The notes beneath the pieces were generated by a model. That model was not told the origin of the DNA, did not search any database, and saw only the letters and a program-made list of their open reading frames with translations. Positions 1 through 6,491 of a stretch of DNA of 14,339 bases are shown in pieces. The DNA comes from an uncultured Flavobacterium sp. (lineage in GTDB: Bacteria > Bacteroidota > Bacteroidia > Flavobacteriales > Flavobacteriaceae): assembly GCA_946479395.1 (NCBI GenBank), contig CAMLFV010000056.1:1-14339 (forward strand), in the 5' to 3' direction. The position numbers and the translations under genes are program-made. Within the stretch, counting starts at the first letter, position 1, and the number at the start of each line of letters is the position of its first letter.

Positions 1-1413
1 GTTGCGTGCATTTTGATGTTTAGAGATCAATTTGTATAAAATTGGCTGTGTAAAACGAGGTTCATCACCTTCGTTATGTCCATATTTACGGTATCCAACC
101 AAATCAACAAAAACATCTTCCTTAAATTCCATACGGTACGCCAAAGCAAACAACATGGCTTTAACCGCTGCTTCGGTATCATCTGCATTTACGTGTACAA
201 CCGGTGCTGCAACAACTTTAGCAATATCGGTAGAATAAACGCCCGAACGTGCATCTTTATAGCTTGTTGTAAAACCAACCTGATTGTTTAAAACTACGTG
301 AATGGTTCCAGCTGTTTGGTAAGCGCGTAATTTGCTCATTTGAACAATTTCGTACACAATACCTTGCCCTGCTACTGCAGCATCACCGTGTAAAGCAACT
401 GGTAAAACTTTAGAAAAATCGTCTGCGTATAATTTATCTTGTTTTGCACGTACAACACCTTCAATAACTGCTCCAACAGTTTCTAAATGCGAAGGGTTTG
501 GTGCTAAATTTAAAGTAATTTTATTTCCTGAACGTGTTTCGCGTTCCGATGTGTATCCTAAATGGTATTTTACATCGCCATCAAACGTATCGGCAACGTC
601 GGCATAATCTTTCCCGTCGAATTCCGTAAAAATTTTCTTGGCAGGTTTTTGCATTACGTTTGCTAGAATATTCAAGCGTCCGCGGTGCGCCATTCCAATT
701 ACAACATCTTCTACACCGGCAGTTCCGGCAGCATCAATCATTGCATCTAATGCAGGAATGGTAGCTTCTAATCCTTCTAACGAAAAACGTTTCTGACCAA
801 CATATTTTGTATGGAAGAAATTCTCGAAAGCCGCAGCCTGAACCAGTTTTTCTAATATATGTTTTTGCTGGTCTGTAGTTAAATCTGAAACTTTAGATTC
901 TACATATTTAGATATCCACTGAATTTTTTCTTCGCTTGGGATATACATATATTCAATACCCAAAGTAGTACAATAGGTATTTTCTAAATGAGCTATAATT
1001 TGCTGTAAGGTACTTTTTGGTAAGTGAATGCTTTGTGCAGCATCAAAAGTAACGTTTAAATCGGCCTGTGTAAGACCAAATTTTTCGATAGAAAAATCGG
1101 GAGCTTCACCCGTTTTTTCAATTAAAGGATTTGTTTTTGTAAGTAAGTGACCGTGTGTTCTGTAAGCATCGATCAACTTTAAAACCGCAAATTCTTTTTT
1201 AACCGAATCAGCTATAACTGCCGATTCGCCAGAACTTTGGTATGCATTTGATAATTGTTCTACCGGGCTGCCATTGTACTCATTTGCAAAATCGAACCCC
1301 TGAAAAAAACTTCTCCAGCTTGGTTCTACACTATCAGGACTTGTTAGGTACTGATCGTATAAATCGGCAAAAAATGAGGTATGTGCAGCGTTTAAAAAGG
1401 AAAACCTATCCAT
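1..1413 (-). CDS. sucA: 2-oxoglutarate dehydrogenase E1 component, 5' half (partial)
   Basis: This encodes the thiamine-diphosphate-dependent E1 subunit that decarboxylates 2-oxoglutarate and passes the succinyl group to the lipoyl E2 in the TCA cycle. Only codons 1-471 are present; the frame is open at the left edge and the family is usually about 900-940 residues. Residues 4-40 match the N-terminal E2-binding segment (FSFLNAAHTSFFADLYDQYL, then WRSFFQGF). The central E1 domain shows GMAHRGRLN, the ThDP motif beginning GDAAVAGQG (343-351) and ending in NNQVGFTT (376-383), then HVNADD and YGHNEGDEP. The start is the ATG at 1413-1411, preceded by a Bacteroidota-type promoter. The E2 gene (sucB/odhB) would be expected beyond the left edge but cannot be seen. 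I am very sure of the family. Confidence 0.96.
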   Translation of the reverse strand, partial: MDRFSFLNAAHTSFFADLYDQYLTSPDSVEPSWRSFFQGFDFANEYNGSPVEQLSNAYQSSGESAVIADSVKKEFAVLKLIDAYRTHGHLLTKTNPLIEKTGEAPDFSIEKFGLTQADLNVTFDAAQSIHLPKSTLQQIIAHLENTYCTTLGIEYMYIPSEEKIQWISKYVESKVSDLTTDQQKHILEKLVQAAAFENFFHTKYVGQKRFSLEGLEATIPALDAMIDAAGTAGVEDVVIGMAHRGRLNILANVMQKPAKKIFTEFDGKDYADVADTFDGDVKYHLGYTSERETRSGNKITLNLAPNPSHLETVGAVIEGVVRAKQDKLYADDFSKVLPVALHGDAAVAGQGIVYEIVQMSKLRAYQTAGTIHVVLNNQVGFTTSYKDARSGVYSTDIAKVVAAPVVHVNADDTEAAVKAMLFALAYRMEFKEDVFVDLVGYRKYGHNEGDEPRFTQPILYKLISKHQNARN

Positions 1414-1745
1414 AATATTTGTCTTAATGACTATTTTTTCGTTAAAAAATTTTCACAAAAATACAATAGTTTCAATTAATAATACAACATTTTAAATAGT
1501 TTTATAATTTAATTTTTTCTTGAAAACCTAATTTCACTTTAAGCAGCTACTTGCTTATAATTCAGTTTTTAACAATATCATTTATAAACATGTTTTTTTT
1601 ACCTATTTTATTGCTTATTCGTAATTTTTATGGTTATTTTTTTTACTATTCTAAAAGTTGTTTTTTTAAACAATTTCTTGATTTTTTTGTTGTTAAGATA
1701 CATTTAACTGTTTAATTAATATCTTAGCAAAAAATTGATTCTCTT
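1414..1745. other. AT-rich intergenic region between divergent sucA and the barrel protein
   Basis: This 332-bp gap separates divergent starts. It holds the putative sucA promoter near its left end and a weak -7-like TATCTTAG at 1720-1727, 18 nt before the barrel gene's ATG. The middle (about 1500-1690) is dominated by T-runs on the plus strand. I see no convincing open reading frame, RNA gene or repeat. A small 6-bp inverted repeat at 1540-1557 has an equal-size loop and no T-tract, so it is not called. Confidence 0.6.
1456..1487 (-). promoter_or_regulatory. Putative sucA promoter (Bacteroidota type)
   Basis: Read on the minus strand, TTG (1487-1485), a 21-nt spacer and TATTTTTG (1463-1456) fit the Bacteroidota -33/-7 pattern TTG...TAnnTTTG. 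The -7 element lies 42 nt upstream of the sucA ATG. The match is by eye in a very AT-rich region, so a chance match is possible. Confidence 0.5.
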
Positions 1746-2291
1746 ATGAAAAAAACATTTTACGCACTAACAACTTGCTTTTTATTAGGATTTAATTCGT
1801 TCGCACAAGAAAACCAAGATACCTACCAACCACGTACCAATACTTTTTTTAGTGATATACAGTTTGGTGGTGCTTTAGGTGTTAGTTTTGGCGATGGTTT
1901 TACAAACATTGCTGTTGCCCCTACTGCTTTAAAACCTATTACCGAACAATTTTCGGCAGGTTTGGGCTTACAGTTTAATTATTTAAAATCGAAAGGTTTT
2001 TACGAAAGTACTTCGTATGGTGTTAATGTTTTAGGAATTTACAGTCCGGCTGAAATGATTCAACTTTCAGCAGAATTAGAGCAATTACGTGTAAATAATA
2101 CGTGGTTTGACAATAACATAAACAATTTAAATGGTGATTTTAAAAGTAACTTTTGGAACACTGCTTTGTTTTTAGGAGCTGGTTATACCGAAGGTAATGT
2201 AACAATTGGTGTACGTTATAATATTTTGTATAAAGAAAATGATTTGGTTTACAACCAAGCGTGGATGCCTTTTATCCGCGTTTTCTTTTAG
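1746..2291 (+). CDS. Small outer-membrane beta-barrel protein, function unknown
   Basis: This 181-residue secreted protein has a Sec signal peptide (MKKTFYALTT, then CFLLGFNSFA), with likely cleavage after Ala20 in SFA-Q. The mature part alternates polar and hydrophobic/aromatic residues in strand-like blocks (DIQFGGALGVSFG, FSAGLGLQFNYL, YGVNVLGIYS, NTALFLGAGYTEGNVTIGVRYNILY). It ends in two phenylalanines (FIRVFF), the terminal aromatic typical of outer-membrane barrels. Strand content suggests a small barrel of about eight strands, which is inference. From memory, similar flavobacterial proteins are sometimes labelled 'alpha-ketoglutarate decarboxylase'. That name probably came from the neighbouring sucA; nothing here resembles an enzyme. 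A weak -7 element, TATCTTAG, lies 18 nt upstream. Confidence 0.72.
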   Translation: MKKTFYALTTCFLLGFNSFAQENQDTYQPRTNTFFSDIQFGGALGVSFGDGFTNIAVAPTALKPITEQFSAGLGLQFNYLKSKGFYESTSYGVNVLGIYSPAEMIQLSAELEQLRVNNTWFDNNINNLNGDFKSNFWNTALFLGAGYTEGNVTIGVRYNILYKENDLVYNQAWMPFIRVFF

Positions 2292-2310
2292 AATGATATT
2301 TATTGATATA

Positions 2311-2339
2311 AAAAATCCGAAACTTTGTTTCGGATTTTT
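2311..2339. terminator. Bidirectional terminator between convergent genes
   Basis: A perfect 13-bp stem (aaaaatccgaaac at 2311-2323 pairing with gtttcggattttt at 2327-2339) encloses a TTT loop. It has A-runs on one side and T-runs on the other, so it has a U-tract in both directions. It lies 19 nt after the barrel gene stop and 3 nt from the polyprenyl synthase stop, and can serve both convergent genes. Confidence 0.9.
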
Positions 2340-2342
2340 CAT

Positions 2343-3314
2343 TTATACAGTTCTGCTCATTAATGATAAAGCAAATTCTTTTAGTTCTTCTTTAAAATGA
2401 TAAGGAATTTCTAAGGTTTCTAATTGTAATAACGCTTTCTGTGTGTATTCTTCAATTAAAACTTGCGTATCGTTTGTAGCATTTGTTTTTTCGAATAACG
2501 ATTTAACTGCTTCAATTTTTTCTTGCCCACCTTCTTTCGATGAAAACCAGTTTAACAATTCGGTTTTATCAGCAGGCGAAGCATTTTCTAAAGATCTTAA
2601 ATACAAATAGGTTTTTTTATTCTCTAAAATATCACCGCCAATTTGTTTTCCAAAAGTTGCCGTTTCGCCAAAAGCATCTAAATAATCATCTTGCAACTGA
2701 AAGGCAATCCCTAAATCTCGACCAAAATTATAAATCGCAACCTTATTATTTTCGGTAGTTTTTGCAACAATAGCTCCCATTTCTAAAGCAGCACCAACTA
2801 AAACCGCCGTTTTATATTCGATCATTTTAATATATTCCGGAATACTAACATTGTTGCGGGTTTCAAAATTAATATCCAATTGTTGTCCTTCGCAAACTTC
2901 CAACGCTGTTTTACTGAACAACTTTGCAAGATCCTTAAAAATCGCCGGCTCGTAATTCTCGAAATACTGGTAAGCCAAGATCAACATGGCATCGCCCGAT
3001 AAAATTCCGGTATTTACATTCCACTTCTCATGAACGGTTTTATTACCTCTTCGTAAAGGCGCTTCGTCCATAATATCATCATGAATCAACGAAAAATTAT
3101 GAAACAATTCAATAGCAACTGCCGCATGAATGGCATCGTTGAATTTCGCACCAAAAACTTCGGCTGCAAAAAGCGTAAGCAGCGGACGCAAACGTTTACC
3201 ACCCAAATTGGCAATATAACCTATTGGTTCGTAAAGTTCCTTGGGTTCTTTCGTAAAATTAATTTGATTTATATAATCGGCGACAGCGCTTTTGTATTCA
3301 ATGAAATTATTCAT
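2343..3314 (-). CDS. Polyprenyl diphosphate synthase (trans-isoprenyl, GGPP/FPP-like)
   Basis: This enzyme condenses isopentenyl diphosphate onto allylic diphosphates to make the prenyl chains of quinones and carotenoids. The 323-residue length is normal. Visible motifs are GGKRLRP (38-44), the first Asp-rich motif DDIMD (79-83) followed by RRG, GQQLD (143-147), the YKTA lysine (about 168) and the second Asp-rich motif DDYLD (209-213). The residue five before the first Asp-rich motif is Phe74, and the motif has no insertion. In archaeal-type GGPP synthases a bulky aromatic there limits chain length, so a C20 product is a reasonable inference, not a proof; flavobacterial menaquinone needs a C30 side chain. 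A consensus -7 element lies just upstream. The gene is divergent from the efflux operon and probably unrelated to it functionally. Confidence 0.93.
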   Translation of the reverse strand: MNNFIEYKSAVADYINQINFTKEPKELYEPIGYIANLGGKRLRPLLTLFAAEVFGAKFNDAIHAAVAIELFHNFSLIHDDIMDEAPLRRGNKTVHEKWNVNTGILSGDAMLILAYQYFENYEPAIFKDLAKLFSKTALEVCEGQQLDINFETRNNVSIPEYIKMIEYKTAVLVGAALEMGAIVAKTTENNKVAIYNFGRDLGIAFQLQDDYLDAFGETATFGKQIGGDILENKKTYLYLRSLENASPADKTELLNWFSSKEGGQEKIEAVKSLFEKTNATNDTQVLIEEYTQKALLQLETLEIPYHFKEELKEFALSLMSRTV

Positions 3315-3342
3315 AAAAGGTATAAACTTCGTTTCAAGAATA

Positions 3343-3350
3343 CAAATGTA
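3343..3350 (-). promoter_or_regulatory. -7 element of the polyprenyl synthase promoter
   Basis: On the minus strand TACATTTG (3350-3343) fits TAnnTTTG exactly and lies 28 nt upstream of the ATG at 3314. I see no clear TTG at the right spacing for a -33 element. The same octamer serves the divergent tetR promoter. Confidence 0.5.
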
Positions 3351-3390
3351 AGCTAATTAATCATGTAAATAAAATTTTTAAAAAAACTTT

Positions 3391-3418
3391 GGAAACTTTT
3401 TTGGTATTAAAAGTTTCC
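3391..3418. promoter_or_regulatory. Predicted TetR-family operator (10-bp-arm palindrome)
   Basis: The arms GGAAACTTTT (3391-3400) and AAAAGTTTCC (3409-3418) are perfect inverted repeats around an 8-nt spacer, giving a 28-bp site. It covers the -33 element and most of the spacer of the tetR promoter, where a bound repressor would block the polymerase. Its size and position suit a TetR-family dimer acting on its own gene. That the adjacent TetR protein binds here is inference. Confidence 0.7.
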
Positions 3419-3430
3419 TGCGTACATTTG
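3400..3430 (+). promoter_or_regulatory. Promoter of the tetR-efflux operon
   Basis: TTTG (3400-3403), a 19-nt spacer and TACATTTG (3423-3430) are an almost ideal Bacteroidota -33/-7 pair. Transcription would begin roughly 5-8 nt further on, leaving a leader of only about a dozen bases before the ATG at 3449. The -33 element and most of the spacer sit inside the palindrome at 3391-3418. Confidence 0.7.
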
Positions 3431-3448
3431 CCGAAACTTTTTGACTGA

Positions 3449-4057
3449 ATGAAAGAGACTGTATTAAAAAAATCTTTAGAATTATTCATTAAAAACGGCT
3501 TTAAAGCTGTTACTATGGATGATATTGCTAAAGAACTGGGAATATCAAAAAAAACGATTTATCAGCATTTTTCGGCTAAAGACGAATTAGTAAAAGCAAC
3601 CGTTGATTATGTTTTTAAATCTGCAACCGATAAAATGGAAAGTATTGCCGGCAGTTGTGAAACTCCAATTCATGAGCATTTTGAAATGAAAAGTTGTTTA
3701 GGCGATTTGTTCGGACAGAATATTCAGGCTAGTACAATTTATCAGTTTAACAAATATTACCCGAAACTTGCTGAGCGTATCCAGCAAAAAAAACATGAAA
3801 ATTACGATTTTACAATTCTTCGAAACTTAAGAGATGGTGTAGAACAAGGTTATTACCGAAGTGATATTGATATTGATTTTGTAGGAAAAATCTTTTTTGC
3901 AAGTACAACTGCTTTTTTTAACGATGAAATTTTTATCAACCTGCAAAGCACCCAATCATTAGAAGAATTAAACTACAAATTATTGGAATACCATTTAAGA
4001 GGAATAGTTACCCCGAAAGGTTTAGAAATATTAGAACAATTATTACAAAAATCATAA
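3449..4057 (+). CDS. TetR/AcrR-family transcriptional repressor of the efflux operon
   Basis: This 202-residue protein has the standard TetR layout. The N-terminal DNA-binding domain (about residues 3-50) carries the signature VTMDDIAKELGISKKTIYQHF (helix-turn-helix about 23-42) followed by KDELV. It is followed by an all-helical ligand/dimer domain with no recognisable specific family. It is the first gene of the operon, 6 nt before the TolC-like gene, so it should control the pump and itself. The palindrome in its promoter is the obvious target. No Shine-Dalgarno sequence is visible before the ATG, as is usual in this phylum. The inducing ligand cannot be read from the sequence. Confidence 0.92.
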   Translation: MKETVLKKSLELFIKNGFKAVTMDDIAKELGISKKTIYQHFSAKDELVKATVDYVFKSATDKMESIAGSCETPIHEHFEMKSCLGDLFGQNIQASTIYQFNKYYPKLAERIQQKKHENYDFTILRNLRDGVEQGYYRSDIDIDFVGKIFFASTTAFFNDEIFINLQSTQSLEELNYKLLEYHLRGIVTPKGLEILEQLLQKS

Positions 4058-4063
4058 ATAGCA

Positions 4064-5398
4064 ATGAAATATAGAATTTCAATTTTATTAGCGTTTTTAG
4101 GATTCTTTGCCCAGGCACAAGAACGGTTAACGCTTAAAGATGCGGTTAATTACGCTTTGCAAAATAAAGCCGAAGCTGTAAAAGCCCGCTTAGATGTTAC
4201 AAACAGCGAATATAAGATAGACGAGGTACGTGCTAATGCTTTACCGCAAATTAGTGCTAACGGAGGTTTAACGTACAATGCGATTATACAAAAAAGTGCT
4301 GTAGATGCTAGTGTTTTTGGACAAGGAACAGGTATTATGATGATTCCTTTTGGCTTACCGTGGCAAACTAATGCGTCTGTTTCTTTAAACCAGCAAATAT
4401 TTAATCAGGCTGTATTTACAGGTTTAAAAGCGGCAAAAAGTACTCGTGAGTTCTACAAAATAAACGCACAGCTTACAGAAGAACAGGTTATCGAGAAAGT
4501 TGCGAACAGCTATTACGAAGCTTACAAAACAGAATCACAATTAACAACCATTGACAAAACTATTGAAAATACAAGCCGCGTTCGTGAGGTGATTAAAAGT
4601 TTATTCGACAATGGTTTGGCAAAAAAAATCGATTTAGACCGTATTGACGTGAACCTGAACAATTTAAAAAGTAGTCGCCAACAATTGGTAAATGCTCTAC
4701 AACTACAAGAAAATGCTTTAAAGTATTTAATAGGTATGGATATGAATCAGGATATAGAACTACCTGAAAATACCTTTGAAATTACAAAGCATGCGTTGGT
4801 TGATGAATCTACTAATATTGAAAACAGAACAGAAATTTTATTGTTGGAAAAACAAGGCGAATTATTAGCATTAAACAAAAAAGCCATTAACGCAGAAGGT
4901 TATCCAAGCTTAAGTTTTACTGCAAATTACGGTTATTTAGGATTTGGAGAGAAATTACCTTGGTTTCAAACACTTCCCGACGCTGCATGGTCTAACTTTT
5001 CAGCTATAGGTTTAAATTTAAACATACCTATTTTCAATGGTGGATCTGTTAAAGCAAAAGTTAAACAAGCACAGATTGATATTGAAAAATTAGAAGCAGA
5101 CAAACGCGATACTCGTTTAGGATTAGATTTAGAACTTAAAAATGCCGTAACACAGTTAAACAACTCTTTAATTACATTAAATATTCAAAAAGAAAATGTG
5201 AATTTGGCAAAAGAAGTATTAACCGATATAGAAAATAATTACAAATTTGGTTTGGCAACCTTAACCGATTTGTTAGATGCAGAAACACAATATGCCGATG
5301 CACAAAACAATCACACAACTGCTTTACTAGATTATAAAGTAGCCGAAATACAGCTTATCAAAGCTAAAGGAGAATTAAAATCATTAACAGAAGAATAA
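4064..5398 (+). CDS. TolC-family outer-membrane efflux protein
   Basis: This is the outer-membrane channel of the tripartite pump. It is 444 residues with a signal peptide ending at AQA18-Q19 (MKYRISILLAFLGFFAQA). There is no lipobox cysteine, so unlike the OprM type it is not a lipoprotein. Two outer-membrane-efflux repeats are visible, each starting with a helical segment (RLTLKDAVNYALQNKAEAVKA near the N-terminus and NRTEILLLEKQGELLALNKKA in the second half). Each includes a strand region such as YPSLSFTANYGYLGF. Near the C-terminus is the typical YKFGLATLTDLLDAETQYADAQN. It starts 6 nt after tetR and is followed 18 nt later by the adaptor gene. The family is clear; the exported substrate is not. 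Confidence 0.95.
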   Translation: MKYRISILLAFLGFFAQAQERLTLKDAVNYALQNKAEAVKARLDVTNSEYKIDEVRANALPQISANGGLTYNAIIQKSAVDASVFGQGTGIMMIPFGLPWQTNASVSLNQQIFNQAVFTGLKAAKSTREFYKINAQLTEEQVIEKVANSYYEAYKTESQLTTIDKTIENTSRVREVIKSLFDNGLAKKIDLDRIDVNLNNLKSSRQQLVNALQLQENALKYLIGMDMNQDIELPENTFEITKHALVDESTNIENRTEILLLEKQGELLALNKKAINAEGYPSLSFTANYGYLGFGEKLPWFQTLPDAAWSNFSAIGLNLNIPIFNGGSVKAKVKQAQIDIEKLEADKRDTRLGLDLELKNAVTQLNNSLITLNIQKENVNLAKEVLTDIENNYKFGLATLTDLLDAETQYADAQNNHTTALLDYKVAEIQLIKAKGELKSLTEE

Positions 5399-5416
5399 AA
5401 CTAATTGCATTTAAAC

Positions 5417-6475
5417 ATGAAAAAAGTTATCATAACAGGAATAGTAATAATTGTAGCTTTAGCAGGAATTATGTACGTTTTAAATAAAAATAAAGCAACA
5501 AGCGAAGCACAAACAGCTGTTGTTGCTCAGAAGAATAATGCTGTAACTGTACGTGTAGAAACTGCCGATTTCAAAGAAGTTAACGGTGAATACATTGCAA
5601 ACGGTATTTTTGCACCAAGACAAGAAGTAAAAATTTCTGCCGAAACTCCTGGAATTGTTTCAAGAGTAATGGTTAAAGAAGGATCTTACGTTAGTGCAGG
5701 TCAAACGTTGGCAGTTATTAAAGCAGACAAGCAAAATGTAGGTGTTAGCAATGCACAAGCGGTTTACAGTAATGCTAAGGCTGAACTTGCCCGTTACGAA
5801 AGTGCTTTTGCAACAGGTGGTGTAACCAAACAACAATTAGATCAAGCCAAATTAAAATTAGCTACTGCTAAAAATGATTTACAAAGCGCACAAATTACTG
5901 CGGGTGATGTAAACATAAAAGCATCGTTCTCTGGTATCATTAACAAAAAAAGTGTTGAACCAGGTGCTTATGCAAATCCAGGAACTGAATTGTTTGAAAT
6001 CGTAAATGTATCAAGCTTAAAATTAAAGGTAAATGTTGATGAGAAAAACGTTGGTTCTTTAAAAATAGGTCAATCAATTAAAGTACAATCGCCAGTTGTT
6101 GCCAATAAAGAATTTACAGGTAAAGTATCGTTCATTGCACCAAAAGCTGACGAAAGTTTAAATTTCCCGGTAGAATTAGAAATTCAAAATAACTCTGCTA
6201 ACGATTTAAAAGCGGGTATGTACGGTAACGCTTACTTTGGTAATAGTCAAATGGCAAATGTTTTAACCGTTCCGCGTACTGCCTTTGTTGGTAGTGTTAG
6301 TTCTGGACAAGTATATATCTACAAAGATGGCAAAGCTGTTTTAACAAAAGTAGTATCTGGTAGAACTTTTGGTGATGCCATTGAAGTAATTTCGGGAATT
6401 GAAAAAGGAGCACAAGTAATTACTTCAGGACAAATAAACTTAACAAACGGCACAGCTGTTGAAATTATTAAATAA
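5417..6475 (+). CDS. RND efflux periplasmic adaptor (membrane fusion protein)
   Basis: The adaptor joins the inner-membrane pump to the TolC-like channel. I chose the ATG at 5417 (MKKVIITG..., 352 residues). An upstream in-frame TTG at 5405 adds only four residues and leaves the basic start of the membrane segment internal. Residues 4-22 form an uncleaved hydrophobic anchor; there is no lipobox. A lipoyl-like half (VKISAETPGIVSRVMVKEGSYV, about 71-92) leads into a coiled-coil hairpin (about 105-163). The second lipoyl half follows (IKASFSGIINKKSVEPGAYANPG), then beta-barrel (LKVNVDEKNVGSLKIGQSIKV) and membrane-proximal domains (VPRTAFV...). The short hairpin fits RND adaptors. The pump gene follows 16 nt later. 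Confidence 0.94.
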   Translation: MKKVIITGIVIIVALAGIMYVLNKNKATSEAQTAVVAQKNNAVTVRVETADFKEVNGEYIANGIFAPRQEVKISAETPGIVSRVMVKEGSYVSAGQTLAVIKADKQNVGVSNAQAVYSNAKAELARYESAFATGGVTKQQLDQAKLKLATAKNDLQSAQITAGDVNIKASFSGIINKKSVEPGAYANPGTELFEIVNVSSLKLKVNVDEKNVGSLKIGQSIKVQSPVVANKEFTGKVSFIAPKADESLNFPVELEIQNNSANDLKAGMYGNAYFGNSQMANVLTVPRTAFVGSVSSGQVYIYKDGKAVLTKVVSGRTFGDAIEVISGIEKGAQVITSGQINLTNGTAVEIIK

Positions 6476-6491
6476 TTAAGGATCCCTATCA

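Noticed and set aside
32..291. Two short plus-strand open frames at the left edge
   Set aside because: They lie entirely antisense to sucA, whose minus-strand protein is an unmistakable E1 sequence through this stretch.
1540..1557. Small inverted repeat TAAGCA...TGCTTA in the sucA-barrel intergenic gap
   Set aside because: The 6-bp stem has a 6-nt loop and no T-tract; this is expected by chance in 332 bp of AT-rich DNA.
1661..1677. TTGTTT...AAACAA hairpin in a T-rich tract upstream of the barrel gene
   Set aside because: The stem is only six A/T-rich pairs with no GC clamp, and no upstream gene faces it; a terminator or riboswitch cannot be supported.
3081..3356. Plus-strand 91-codon frame overlapping the polyprenyl synthase start
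   Set aside because: It is antisense to conserved synthase motifs and has no promoter or family resemblance.
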